Shown piece after piece: positions 11,886 to 25,337 of a stretch of 64,000 nt of DNA; positions within the stretch are counted from its first letter, which is position 1; each line of letters opens with the position of its first letter. The notes below the pieces were generated by a model, which worked only from the letters and a program-made list of their open reading frames with translations, did not search any database and was not told where the DNA came from. The stretch spans positions 53,839,644 through 53,903,643 of the forward strand of contig CM063510.1 in assembly GCA_032207245.1 (NCBI GenBank), in the 5' to 3' direction. The position numbers and the translations under genes were made by a program. The DNA comes from Pardosa pseudoannulata (taxonomy: Eukaryota > Arthropoda > Arachnida > Araneae > Lycosidae).

Positions 11886-13054
11886 CTACATATTTGTTTT
11901 TGTTGTTTTTTTTTTAAATGCAGAAATACTCAAATTTAAAGCTTTATATACAAATCATACATTATGAAAACTAAATAATAAATACTATGATAGCATTTTT
12001 TCACTCCTGTTTTGTTTATAAATTTTTTTAATTCAACTTAAAAGAAATGTCTGTGATAATTTAAAATATCTAACTATTAAAAATTTATTTAATATCTATA
12101 TAATAACAAATATAATGATATAGAAATATAATTTATAAAATATTACATGAACTTAACAATAATCATAATTGTGTCTTACAACATATGCTTGACAAGCTTT
12201 ATAACAAAATTGTTTTATTATCTTAACTGTCTGGGGCATTACATGAACATTATATACAGTTAAGCAAACCAGAAAGTTCAATAAAAAATGAATATGTTGA
12301 AGTACACATTTATTTAATATTAATTTAAGTCCAAAAAATGTTTCAAAAAAAAAAAATCTACACTTTTTGTTTATTAATTATAAACCTCTTAAAATTACTT
12401 GTATATTAGTGCATTTTTACACTTACAAAAGGTACATAAAAATGTAATTTAGAATGTGTCACACATTTTTTAAAATACTATCAATACTTTTAAAAAAAAT
12501 TTTTTTTTACTAATGGTATACAAAGATTTACTAAATAAAATTCCAAGCTTAAAGTGCTTTGGATGATACATTTTTCTAGACTTTGTGGAAGAAATTTTTA
12601 TTGTACATTAAACAGAGAGTTTATAAAGCATGTGATATATGTAACTTTTTTTTAAGGGGGGGGGAGAATATACGTGCAAACACAAGATAGAAGATTTTGT
12701 GTCCCTATTTCAATTTGTATTTATAATTTTTCCCTTTACTTTTAACTCATGCATCCTCCTCTTAAAATGTTTAATCCTAATTTTTTACTTTTAAGTACTT
12801 GTACATGTCAATAGTTCCATGTATATTAAACTATAATTGCAGTATTAAGAAAATCTGGACTAGAGGGTTAAACCCAGGCAATCCAGTTGAATTCATTCCC
12901 TCTGTGACTCAGTGATGTATGTAAGCAGAATTTTTATTAACAATTTTAATATCAATCTAAAAATCATGTTCATAATGAAATGTTGAGAATCTGGTATGCA
13001 TTTTTGGAGAGAAAAAATATATATGCAAAAATAGTTTACATTTTCTACTTGAAA

Positions 13055-13055
<1 letters not shown>

Positions 13056-13092
<37 letters not shown>
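13056..13092. repeat. Poly(A) tract, 37 bases, followed by G-rich run
   Basis: A37 followed by GAGGGGGGGGAGAGAG. It could be a retrotransposon tail, but no body is recognisable to its left. Other long A runs are at about 19347-19364, 25141-25167, 26934-26957 and 31374-31396. Confidence 0.9.
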
Positions 13093-13096
<4 letters not shown>

Positions 13097-14388
13097 GGGG
13101 GGAGAGAGAAAGATAAGCTGAGCAATAATATAAAAATGCCCATACAAAAGGAAAAAGACAAAATTTAAGAAAGTTATAATTATCAGTATTTGCAAAACAG
13201 AAAATCTTACATCATATACAAATATTTTTCCAGCAGTTTACATAAACTCCACTGAAAAAAAATGCTGATAATTTGATAAAGATGTCTATATTCTAAGTAA
13301 TAAAAATGAATCTCAATGATTTCGTTTTACTGATAATTGATAAACCTAAATTTGTGGTAGGCAATAAATAATAAGAATTCAAAATTTCCCCTCTCTCCTC
13401 CATTGTCTACAAGATTAAAGCTTCTCCTTGTCTTATAAGTAAGAATTCAACCAATATGCTATATCATGTTCCATAATTATGCCCATAAGAAAAGAATCAG
13501 TTGTTTACAATAATTTACTCTTTAAATTATAACACTACAGAATGACAATATTAAAAGTCTGATTTAATCTAATAATGAACAAAAATTTTATTGGATATTT
13601 TTTTATCAAAATACATGTCCTCTCTCAGATAAGTATATATTTTGAAGTAAATGTGAAACTAGTTAATGTGGCATATTAGAACCTCCATAAATTTTATAGC
13701 TTAACCCAAAAGGAATGAAAATGCATTGTAACTAGATATACGTTTTCTTATAAATATTGCAAACCAAAAGTTTTAAATTTCAAAGGTTAATCATAACACA
13801 ATGCAACTTTAAATACTAACACAATTGGAAAAAAAAATGCTCACTTAAAAATATATTTCTAGTTTAAATAGCTTTAAAACAATCCAAACAAGAAGTATTA
13901 TAATCTAAAAAATAATTATATAAACTGATATTTCAGGGTGCTTAGTGTATATAATGCCAAACTGTGCATAATGAATTTTTTACGGTAAAAACAAATACAG
14001 TTAGCCCTTCCTATTTAGAAATGTGAATATCTCAATTTTTCTGCTCTATCAATTAGTTTTCTTGAACTTTACCCTGATTACCTTGAATATTTCTGTGCAA
14101 AACTTCTATAATCCACAATCTACCATTCACAATTTTCAAATAGGGTCATTTACAGTTGGAAATAATCAGGTATGATTTTCTGCAAGATTAATCTGGGTAG
14201 AAAATAAAAGAGCTTTATCCTATTCTTACTGCACATCACATAGCCTAGGGAAAAGTGAAAGCAACTCCTCTTCTACCAAACAGAAGTCACTGAAAATAGT
14301 TGAGCTTATATCAATTCTTAGAACCACCTAATGATAAGCAAGTATCAAAGGTTTACTACGGTAATCCTAAAAACAATATATGAAGAGA

Positions 14389-14948
14389 GATCAGAAAAAA
14401 GGCTACAAGTCGAATAAAGAAATGTTTATTAACAATAGAGAGAAAATACAAAAGGGAATTAAGAGGCATATGTGCCTATCACTTTTCAGCATAATCACCA
14501 AGTCTACGCATTTATCAGAATGCAGAAGCAACTTATTTAACCTGTCTTGGTAGAAATCAGATCCCTGTCTATTGAGCCAGGTCTTGCAATGCAGGAATTG
14601 TTGCAATAGTTCAGGTGGGAAATCTGGAGTCCCCCCCCCATACAGCTCAGATTTGGCACCCAGCAACTATTTCCAGTTTGCGAAGTTGAAGGAGCATTTA
14701 TTGGGCAGTCAATTCTCTTCAGACAGTGCTGTGAAAACATCCAAGACCTAGCTCAATGGACAGGGACCTGATTGCTACCAAGACAGTTTCAACAAGTTGC
14801 TTCTGCATTCTGATAAATGCTTAAATAGACTTGGTGATTATGACGAAAAGTGACAGGCACGTATGCCTCTTAATTCCCTTTTGTATTTTCTGTCTATTGT
14901 TAATAAATATTTCTTTATTTGACTTGTAACCTTTTTTTTCTGACCACT
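14389..14948. mobile_element. Mariner-type fold-back element: two 3' transposase ends in inverted orientation
   Basis: Bases about 14389-14590 match the reverse complement of about 14752-14948 closely. Each arm encodes, reading outward, the C-terminal end of a mariner-like transposase (GSDFYQDRLNKLL...DKC on the minus strand; CYQDSFNKLLLHSDKCLN, then GDYDEK, then stop on the plus strand), followed by AT-rich DNA containing TTAATAAATATTTC. The ~160-base centre is not inverted and contains a run of Cs. It is a hairpin-forming, non-coding derivative, probably formed by internal deletion and inversion of mariner copies. Confidence 0.7.
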
Positions 14949-17348
14949 TCATGTATCTTATCATTGTTTAGAACCAGACTAAATAAAATCCACCTATATT
15001 GCAAATAATATAAGTGGATTTTATTTTGGCAAGTTTTACAAGAAGTTCTAATTTATATATTTCTCTCCTTTTGGAACACATAAATAAGTTTTCTCCTGCT
15101 TCTTAAAGTGTATATGATGTCAAAGGTGAAGAATTTATAACCTTCAAAAACAGAAAAAAAGCTGACATTTTTAGGAAACTAATATAATCCAATCTATCAT
15201 TGTATAATTATTTTTTTATTGGAACAAATAATAGTTTTCTATTTGTTATCAAGTCTTAAGTAAGGTTTAACAGTATTAAAAAATTTTATTAACTTTTTAA
15301 TTTATTAATTAAAAATAAATCTGTCATTTACACATGACTTCATTGCATGCTTATTATATCTACATTTATTTTTATTTTGCATGGTACAACACCAGAATCA
15401 TCATTCACACATTGTCTTCCAACATTAAAAAAAAGATGTTCTTTCTCAAGGTAACTGTACTGTAAATAGAGCTCAAGTACTGCACACTGTGGAGACCAAA
15501 ACATTAATATTCATTATATTGAGATATTTGGTTACATAAATATAATGTTTTAAACCAAAACAATTCACAATTACAATACTTCTTTTTCTTTATACAAGGT
15601 AGTAATAAACAAGAAAAATTCAAAATTACTCGCCACAATAAGTAGATTTTTATGTATTTTTTTTTCTTTAAACAGACATTAAAGAACTGTTTCAACTGTT
15701 TAAAAAGCATTGTTATGAATGGACAAGAATACATAATATCTTGGAACTGCAAAGTTGTAGATTGATACCAATAATAGATATTATAATGAGACTTTTTTGT
15801 TGATGGCAATTGCAGCTAAATGTTATAATAGTGCTAAACACAAACTATTAACAATTTTGGCTAATAATTTTTTAATTATACCCCATAGTGTTAATATATG
15901 TTATATTTAAATTTTGAATTATTCGATTTTGAATTATGTCTTCACAGCATTAATAAATATTTATATTGAAATCTATTGTTATATAGAGTTCACACTGCAC
16001 AAAAGAGAAGATGCTCAAGTGGATGTCCTCATAGTCTTCAGTAAAAAAAATTTAACTTTTTATGGCTAATCATTTTTCAACTAAACCCTGCAGCGTAATT
16101 ACTTGTTATATCGAAATTTTTTGTTATATAAGGTTCAGAATACTACCAAAAGGGAAGGTTGCACAAGTAAACATACAATTAAACGTAAAAATCTATTTTG
16201 AACATGCTGGTCGAAACTTGGTTTAAAACTAAATAGAACCATCAATTATTAAAAACTGACCCATCCTACTAGCTATCTAATGTCCCAGGCATTAACAGGT
16301 TTATTTAATTTTTACCAGTATTCACCAGTCTTATTAGCATTCATCATACAAACCACAATAAATTCAGTGTGCATGTTACATATAGTTTGGAGTGTTACAA
16401 GGTATTAGTATGGGCTAACAATTGATATGGGAAACCTACTTAAAGTTGAATCAACTTTTAAGCAGATTTTGGCTTAAAACTGAATCAGAGCCCTCACTAA
16501 CATGACATTGTTATACATTAGATAATTTCTGTACAGCTTTCCTTTTGTAGGTCCATAATTAAGAGATTTACGCTCAAATGTAATTAAAATATTAATAAAC
16601 AGAAACTGATGAGAATACATGCATAAATTATAAATAAATATAAGCAGTTAAGTTCTAGTTTTAACTCCCTCCCTCTTCACACTGAAAATTTGTATTATAA
16701 CCCCTCCCCCCCCCAAAAAAAAAAAAAATTAATAAAACATTAACAAACTTATTTCAGGTTTATTTTCATTTTATCCTGCATATTTTATGCTGAACTCTTT
16801 TATCTCAATATTATGTAAAGAAAGCATATTATTGATCAATATTTTTTTATTAAGATTCTTCCTTTTTCAAATTTGTGCTACTACTCTAAGCAAAAACTAA
16901 ATGTAATTACAGCTGTATGCAAATAATCTGAGAGTTTGAAACTTATATCTATAATGAAAAAAAAAATAGTAAAATTAATAGCAACAAAGAGAAAAATATG
17001 AAATAAATTCTTCAAATAACCATAACAAATCTGTATTCCATAATATCATATTTACAGAAATATTTATTATTTGTACCCAGGATTATTTTCTAACAAAGCC
17101 CAACCCACTTGAGATTTTCATCAAATACACTACCATGTTTTGTGTTACGATATTTTAATCTACATTTATGTGGATTTTAAACAATCATTCAGTTTTTATA
17201 TGACACTTTTAATACTGAACACAAATGTGTAAATATTGTACACAAATTGATTGTTTTCAATAAAATTATATAATTAAATGTGTAATAGCTGCATATTCAC
17301 TTCATTGAACCGTGGGAGTTAGCCTACTTTCCAGTTAAATTGCTGCTT

Positions 17349-17832
17349 AGATTTATCTCAGCTATTAGTCTCTTTGAGACTTATAGTTAAAATTTTTAGC
17401 TTATTGCTGGGACTTTTTGTTCCATGTAAAGGGGGAGGTTTCAGTAAATAGGCCTTGGATCCCAGTGTTGGTGTTCCCATGAGCCACTCCACCCTAAATC
17501 TAAATATTTAGATTTATCTCAAGTATTAGTATCTTTGAGACTTAATTGTTAAAATTTTTAGCTTATTGCTGGGACTTTTTGTTCCAGGTAAAGGGGGAGG
17601 TTTCAGTACAATAGGCCTTGGGTCACAGTGTCGGTGTTCCTATGAGCCACCCCACCCTAAATGTAAATATTTAGATTTATCTCAGCTATTAGCCTCTTTG
17701 AGACTTAATTGTTAAAATTTTTAGCTTATTACTGGGAATTTTTGTTCCACGTAAAAGTGGGGTTTTCAGTACAATAGGCCTTGGATTGCAGTATTGGTGC
17801 TCCTATGAGCCACCCCACCCTAAATCTAAATC
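17349..17832. repeat. Tandem array, three copies of a ~163-bp unit
   Basis: Units start at GATTTATCTCA near 17350, 17511 and 17674. Each runs through TTAGCTTATTGCTGGGA, a G-rich AAAGGGGGAGG-type patch, TAGGCCTTGG and GAGCCAC(C/T)CCACCCTAAAT. Copies differ by a few percent; the third has AAAGTGGGG in place of AAAGGGGGAGG. The flanks share a TAATAGCTGC motif (about 17284 and 17832). There is no frame and no known family. Confidence 0.9.
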
Positions 17833-19387
17833 TAATAGCTGCGTACTATTAACACTGTTACAACTACTTGATAATAAAATTGTAGATATCTTTCTTGTTA
17901 TTAAAAAACCTTTTATATTGACTTATTACACATATTAATTATAATCATCTCCCTTGTTTAAATTTAGAATTTCTTAAGCATGACTGCCTTTCCTTTATTA
18001 TATAAAAAAATTACAAATATCGAAGAATAGAAGTCAGTCTTTCTTATTTTAGATCTTTAAATGGATTAGCAACACAAAAAGAGTATTACTTTGGTAATAT
18101 GTGTTGCTAATCCATTGGCTAAGCAATTGGCTATCCCTTGTTTTATCTTTGATCATGGTGTGGTATTTGAAAAGACTCCCAAAAGGAAATTAACTTCTCA
18201 AAAAGCAGAGAATCTTTCTTCAAAAAAAGTGTTATGTACCATTTTAGTTAATAACACTTTTTTTCATAATTACATATAGTAAATAATCTATAAAATAGTA
18301 ATTCCAAAACGAATACATAGATTTTTGTTCTTTTTAGAAACAATAATAGTACAAAAAACTGTTGGATAAATAATAATATATGGTTTGACTAATTGAGATT
18401 GGAATATTATGGTCAACTTTTTCTACTTGGATTAGACTGGGACCTAGATATTACAATTCAAAACAGCTAGGAGCATACAAACCAGTAGTCAGATACCAAC
18501 CAACAGGATAAATTACTGACACAGAGTGCTGTACCTATTTGGCTCTCATCCAGCAGAATAGCAAATCATACACAAACAAAATTAAGTATATTAACTGAAA
18601 CATAATAAAAAACTATAAAATATTGTATAAAAATCTACAGAATCTTTTTCATTAAAAAAAGTATCAAGTTTCAGAAGCATATACCTAGCGGTATAAATAG
18701 AATAACTGAGCTGAACAGAAGGAAATAAAATTTTGCTTTTATATGTGAGATCCAAAATTAAAAAAAGGGCATAAATCTTTAAAATACCTATAATAGCAAT
18801 ATTCAAGCAGGGCCAACTATAACAATTTTACCACCCTACACAATGATAAAATTTTGCCTCCTACAGACCTTTTTTGCAATACAGTGATTAAACATGTTTT
18901 AAAAATAGTTATTTTGATCACCTCAAAAATTTTACAACACTAATTACTTGTTATTATGAACTGCCTGTATAAAACCTTCAGTTTTGTATACATTTTTAAC
19001 ACTCAATGTGGTATTAGTACAAATACAACAGTAGAATAACTGTTTTTCTTTTTTTAATAAGCAATTGAAAATCATACTGTCAAAACAAGCATATCTACTT
19101 ATGTTTCTTTATAACAACAATTTTTTGACAATGACTATAAAAATCACTATGCAGCACAATCTTTCCTAAAATATATATATATTCCTGTCCTTCCTATTTT
19201 ACTTGCACTAACTGATATTGTAATTAAGTTTAATTATAAAGAAGTGCTACATTATTTTTCAAGCTTTCAAGCAAATATTAAAGTTTATAAAATATTTTAA
19301 TACAACTTTTTCCTGCTACAGAAAGTATTTTACAAATACAAGACAAAAAAAAAAAAAAAAAAACCACACCTAAAATTTATTACCAGA

Positions 19388-19656
19388 GTTTCAGTTTGCA
19401 ACTTCCTCTGGTTCTATGTATGTAAAAATATCAGAAAAGCAGCAAAGTATCAATTTGCCAGATACTAGAACTTTCTATGGTTCTAGGTGTGCAAAAATAT
19501 CACGAAAGCAGTAAAGGTTCAGTTTGCCAGGCACTAGGACTTCCTATGGTTCTAGGTATGTTAAAATATCAGGAAAACAGTAAAGTTTCAGTTTGCCAGA
19601 CACTAGAACTTCCTTTGGTTCTAGGTGTGAAAAAATATTAGGAAAACAGTAAAACA
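19388..19656. repeat. Tandem array, four copies of a 69-bp unit
   Basis: The anchor GGTTCTA(G/T)GT(A/G)TG recurs at 19410, 19479, 19548 and 19617, an exact 69-base step. Each unit reads TTTCAGTTTGCCAGACACTAG, (A/G)ACTTCCT, the anchor, then AAAATATCA(G/C)GAAA(A/G)CAGTAAA. The first unit is the most diverged. Non-coding, in the CSRNP 5' intron or flank. Confidence 0.92.
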
Positions 19657-21149
19657 TATATTCAAGGTTGACAAGCTTTTCCTCATTAGAAACTTACTTG
19701 AAGTTTAAATTTGAGTCTGTTAAGCTTCTAAAATATTTTTTGTGTTTGTATTTAATGGTTCTGCAGACTTGTGTATATTTTATGAATGTATTTTTAAGAA
19801 TCATAAACAGACATAAAAATGGTAGAAACCTTCTGTTTAAAAATTTGTTATTTTAGGTGCCTTTATATGTCAGCATATGTCTATGTCAGAAATATCATAG
19901 TTAATATTTTCTAAATTTTATTTAAATTTCTAGGAACTAATTATGATTCATACATTTTAAGAATTAATTTCTGAATGCTAATTCACTTTCAAGAAACTAA
20001 TTGAGGTGTGGGTTCAACTTACAGGTAAAGAATATTTTTATATCAACTTTCTTTAAATTAAATATGATTAGAAATAAATATATTAACAATTATCAATACT
20101 GATTATAACTTCATTGCTATCATAAATAATAAATGAATATAATGTATTAACCTACATATATTTTTATTGTTACAAAGTCATCCGTAACAAATAAAAAGCT
20201 AATCTTATCCTAGTTATTCATATGAAAGTTCTTATAATTTGTAAAAATTAATTTTTTGTAAATGAAAAAAAGTAATACATTTCATATCTTTGAGAAATAG
20301 ATTCATACCTGAAACATCAGAAAATCAATTTACTTACATTACATTACATATTTATAAATAGTGAGTTACTAAAACTAGATTATAAAAAAATATTAAACAA
20401 CTAAACAACTGCAAAATGACAATAGACAATAACAAAATGCTAACAATTCATTAAGCAGAATATATATACCAAAATTTAGCATATTCTTTACCCATAAAAG
20501 TCATAAGTACAAGTACTGACACTTAACTTTTATCAAAACTGTAACAGCATCCCTTACTTTATTGCTTCTTAAATTAAAACAAAGAAGCTTCTTAACCGTA
20601 TTAATTCAAGGATAAATACATATTTCCTTTAAAAATTAAATAGAAATAAACTTTAATTGAATATTTTTTTAATTTTTATTGTATATAACTAAAATGTTAA
20701 TTAACAAACTGCACATTTAAAAAAAATATTGTTTTCAGTAAAAATATGTTTACTAACCTCAAAAAGCATTAGTTAAACAATCAAATTAGAAAAATACAGA
20801 ATTTGCTGTTGTTTAAAATCATTTTTTCCTACTTCAGAGCTATAACTTTATTAAAAAAAAAAAAAAAAACATTAAAAGTAACAAAGAAATATTTCTGAAA
20901 TCAATTCAATTCTTCAATCTTCTGCCATAAACTGTTTACTATAATTATCAAACATGCTAATTAAAATAAGTATATGAAGTATAAGATAAAATGAATATAA
21001 CTACTCGGTGAAATCCTAAAATATCAGTATCTCAATAGTACTGCAACTAAAGAGTAGTATTACCATTAAATTCTATGTATAACTGAAAAAATTAAAGATA
21101 TTTGAGAATTTGCATAACATCACCGCAACTACAATTTAGAAGGGAAAAG

Positions 21150-21830
21150 CAAAACATTAATTCTAAACCAAAAATATTGATTTAGATTTCAGAGCGATCC
21201 GTAAGTACAGTAAGTTTAAATTGACACGATTTACAACCAGAAAAAAATTCATAAAGCCTTCACTAAAGTTATGCTGTTAACTCCAGGTTATTACTTTTAT
21301 ATCATTATTTAATACTCTGATTATCCAATTTCAGTTACAATATGCGATGCATCTCTATTTTCCAAAAGATGAGATTAACACATACGAACAAGAGAATCCG
21401 AGTACAGCTTTAAAGAATCGAGAAACTAAAAAATGTGTAGTTTATATTACTTAAATTAAACCAGTGAAATAATTATACATGACATCAATTAGCGGTATTT
21501 GTGTTTTCGACAGTACAACACGTTCATCTACCAACATGATACAAAAACGAAATAAAAGAGGCTAATTTGGAAAAGATTACACAATAGACAAAATAATAAT
21601 TATGTTGATTAAACTAAATCAAAAGAGTACCTTCATATATATTCAGTAATAGCTATCATTTAGCTCGTCTAAAGTAACAAGATCTTAAAAACAGAACAAA
21701 AAGTAGACTAACACAAAAATGATCGATATCAATAAAACAGTCAAACCACTGACAACGAGATGCTAAAAATTACTTCTAGGTGCGTCACAAACGTAATCTG
21801 ACGTCATAGCATAAAAAAAAAGTCAATGAA
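21150..21830 (-). promoter_or_regulatory. Candidate CSRNP promoter with a CRE cluster
   Basis: The region is less AT-rich than its surroundings. It holds a perfect palindromic CRE, TGACGTCA, at 21799-21806, and on the minus strand GATTACGT and TGACGCA (CRE/AP-1-like) within 25 bases. Downstream on the minus strand a possible first exon ends GAAG|GTACTC near 21627. CSRNP genes are known to be inducible early-response genes, so CREB/AP-1 sites would fit. The link to CSRNP is inference from position; the start site is unknown. Confidence 0.35.
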
Positions 21831-22259
21831 ATTATGAAAATTTTAAAATAATGCAAGAACTGAAAACGTGCTGACAAAAATATAATTTAAAGAAATATTT
21901 TAATAATTTTTTAAAACATTTTTATAGGATTAATAAATCATATATCGTCAATGTTTATCAAATATTTATTCCAATTGATCATAACAAAAGCATTTGGGCA
22001 TAGGAAATATTTTTTTCCATTTAAAAATTCTTACCAGACTACTTTTTAAAAAATTTCAGTACTCTTTAGCATACAGAATTACAGGAGATACATAACAAAA
22101 ATAAAGAAAAAGAATGAAAAGAAGAATGGATTATTTGTATTCATATTTTATTTTTTCAATTCCAGTTCCTAAAACTCCAAAATATGGAATTGTTCACTTT
22201 ATGGCAACTATTCAACTAATAAAAGGAAATTGAAAAAAAGTTTCATAAATTAATCGAGT

Positions 22260-22929
22260 CATACTAATATGAAGTATTTTCTTTTTTATAGTAAAAAATA
22301 TATATTTGTAGAAGGCATAATTTCTTTGACTAAATTGGCACATTGTATGACAAAATAGAGTTCGTTGGTTGGTTGTATACGGCTTTTTTGGTGCTGAAAC
22401 CTAAAAACCGAAGGAGCTCGTGGGTTAAAATTTTTCTCTTGGCCAGAAAGCGAAGCAGAAAAAATGTGCCTCATCCTTAACATTTACTTATTAAGTAATT
22501 TTAATAAATCCTTTTATGTAGAAATTTTTTAATTACTCAAACCAATAAATTTGAAAAATGTAGTACAGCCTATTTTTTAAAAATTTCAAATCGGATGCAT
22601 TGAAAAAAACAAAAATTAGTGAATGAGATATTAAATCCATATGATCATCAGTAGGCCTCTATATAATAATCTACATGATGAACTGCTTACTGACAAAAAT
22701 ATTTTTAAGGTTCAAATTCAGGCTGGAACATTTATTAATTTTTGTCATTTTCTTGATTTCTGAGCAAGAGGTTTTGGTTTTTGGTTTGGAGTGCTACGGT
22801 CTACTGTTTTACAACACGAGCCGAGCAAGAGGAGGGTTGATATATGGGAGTTTTCGGATAAAAAGTTTAAAAGAAAAAAAAATGGTGATCTTTTTTATAT
22901 TTTTTTATTTGCATGTTTACTGCATTTAA
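22260..22929. other. Intergenic DNA with a short SINE tail fragment
   Basis: About 22771-22815 contains TTTGGTTTGGAGTGCTACGG and CTACTGTTTTACAACACGAG, the tail of the window's tRNA-head SINE in minus orientation; the head is missing. A similar but weaker match (GGTTGGTTGTATACGGCTTTTTT) lies near 22365. No gene was recognised. Confidence 0.55.
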
Positions 22930-23079
22930 GGATATTCAACACGTTTTTCAACAGTCAGTTGAAACAAAAAAATATCTCTTTTTAAGAAATGCAAAAATAT
23001 ATTAGGCATATGGTATTTTTTTTTCTTTGTCATTAAATATCTACAATTCACTGTATTATGCCGATGGAAAAATTCCGGC

Positions 23080-23900
23080 TTGAATCAGAACAGTGTCTGG
23101 ATGGCGCGAGTTTCCTAGTGGTCAGTGCACGGGTTGGGTGTTATGTGGAATTCTAACTTACACGAAACTTCAGCTCATCGTGTTCAATGAAATCATAAGT
23201 AAATTTGAAACATCATATACCCGATATTGTGTTGTCTGTATGAAATAAGATTTCCAAAGCAAGTAAACGCAAAGTAAAAAATTTATTACAAAAAGTAGAT
23301 AATATTAATAAATTATATTACTATAAAATTCAATGTTACAGCATCCACAGTTATAGAAACTTCGAACTCGCATTCTCTAGTGAAGCAACGTTGCCACACA
23401 GTTTTAAAAAAGAAATATACATTCTGAAGTAAGTATGGATGCAAAGAAAAAATAAAACAGTCATAAATAAGTAACAAAAGTCATAAATAAGTAGCTGTCA
23501 TGTAAAGTCACTTGACTTCCTTCATTTCAGTGGGAAAAAAAGAGAAATGATTGCTCAATCATATCAGTGACCGAAAAAGTGCCGTAACAGAGGGCGTACG
23601 AAACATCTCCCTGTAGATCCAAAAAACGTTCAGGATAAACCTGTTGGTCTAGATATCATCTAGTTGGGTGAGAGGTACAAAATAAGGAACCAGTTTCTTT
23701 TTCTGGATGGTCAAAATTGAAGGGAATATACAGGGGGGCATCACAAATGCCTTATACATATGAGTGTAGGCAAGAGGCAGCCTGATGCAAGTTATCAAAG
23801 AGAGCTCTGGCTATTGCAGAAGCATACACAAGGAGTTTAACGGTTCACATCCTGCTCATAGACCAATAGACTAAAAAAGCAGTCGACACATTTTTAATAT
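23080..23900. other. Unidentified moderately GC-rich intergenic stretch
   Basis: There is no sustained reading frame, no termini and no similarity I recognise. A tRNA-like A-box phrase (TTTCCTAGTGGTCAGTGCAC near 23111) occurs without a clear B box, so this may be an old SINE or LTR piece. Confidence 0.3.
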
Positions 23901-23974
23901 AAAGCTTTTATTTACGCACTTGTACTTTAAGTTGGCATTCCTATTATATTTTTGTCAAATATAATACTCATTAT

Positions 23975-24143
23975 TGGGTGCTACCATATTACAATCGACA
24001 TATGTCACTGGTGACTTCTGCGTCATAATGATGTCAGATAGGAAAATTTATGGTATCCAATTCCCATCTCTGGCGATTTCTGACGTCATTATGGTGTAGA
24101 AGTCCCCAGTGACATATGTCGACTGTAATATGGTATCATCCAT
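23975..24143. mobile_element. Near-perfect palindromic MITE, ~170 bp
   Basis: The left arm reads ACCATATTACAATCGACATA then TGTCACTGG(T)GACTTCT. The right arm is the reverse complement, with ACCATATTACAGTCGACATA then TGTCACTGGGGACTTCT. The arms are about 60-65 bases around a ~35-base centre. Both arms carry a CRE-like TGATGTCA or TGACGTCA near the centre. There is no coding capacity. The family is unknown. Confidence 0.75.
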
Positions 24144-25139
24144 TATGTCGTATAAGGCGATTTCACAAAGTAGGAGACATCTCAACTTATGACAATTCTG
24201 GCTATAGTTTCAAACAGAAGGGCAGTTTATTGTTTGTCTATTGGTTATTGTAGACATGAAAATGAATGTGATGGGCATTATAGTAGTTCGTGACGTTGCA
24301 CCAAACTGCTGTAATGTATTATAATTTGACAAAATGATCGTGCGTCACATGCAATTTTTATCTGCTTACGGCACTTTTTAAAGATCTCACGAAAGAAGTC
24401 TAGTTATGCCACCGAACTCTTAAACTATAAATAAGCCCTTTGTTAATTCACAACTTAAACAGGTCCTGCACCTTCATTTTCCAAGGACCTCATTAGGGAC
24501 CCAAAGTACTTCACATTGTTTATACAGTTCATGAAAAGAGTATGAAGCATGCTTATTAAGCATGCTTATTGCATGATACAGTTATGACCACAAAGTAGGA
24601 AATCATTTGGATTTGAAATAGAAATATAACATTTAATATTAGTTGCATGAAGAAGCAGTAGATTAGTTACGGAAGCTATTGACTAGGCTTAATTACTGGC
24701 ATTTAACTGCGTTAAAGTACCCAATTAGCGATCGGCATTACATCCGGCGCTAGGACAGAATAATAAATCCGTTTACGTTTTAACCTGGAACAGCATCCAA
24801 GCCTATGTTGTGAAAACTCTTATTCTTATTTGTTATATTTATATATACATAGTGTGTTGGGGGGAAGTAAAAAATTTCCTTAAGGAAAAAATAATAGAGG
24901 AAGAGAGAAAATTCAGCAATGATTAACTGAATTGTGTATCACCATCCTGAATCCTTTTTCTAATTTATGGCTTAAGATAAATGATCGTACTATCCATCTT
25001 CCAGTATGAAAAATGCAAATGTAACTATTTTATCGAAATGTTTAAGATGACACCGGACATCTCATAAGAATGGAAAATAATAAAGATGTTTTGAAAATTT
25101 TCAATGCAGTCCCTTTTGGACAACGACTAAAAGGTAGGG

Positions 25140-25171
<32 letters not shown>

Positions 25172-25337
25172 CGACTGTTTGGACTACGATTTTAGTATTA
25201 TTAAGATAAAAAAAACTTAAGGTCCACGGACAAAACAGCTTGGTTGGATCTTTTAAAGAATGCCAAGACCTACAATCTGCTGTCGAACCAGCTATGATGA
25301 TGAATTAAGGTGACAAATACCGGTAAAAATGCGATTG
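24144..25337. other. Intergenic, no recognised feature
   Basis: Both strands show only short frames. It contains a 27-base poly(A) at about 25141-25167 and a direct repeat AAGCATGCTTATT near 24545. Nothing else could be supported. Confidence 0.5.

Noticed and set aside
12893..13195. Hydrophobic minus-strand frame as a membrane protein
   Set aside because: Its poly-Phe core is the complement of the 37-base A-run; the rest is AT-rich noise.
17349..19656. CRISPR-like arrays
   Set aside because: Whole units are repeated with no conserved-repeat/variable-spacer pattern, and the DNA is eukaryotic.
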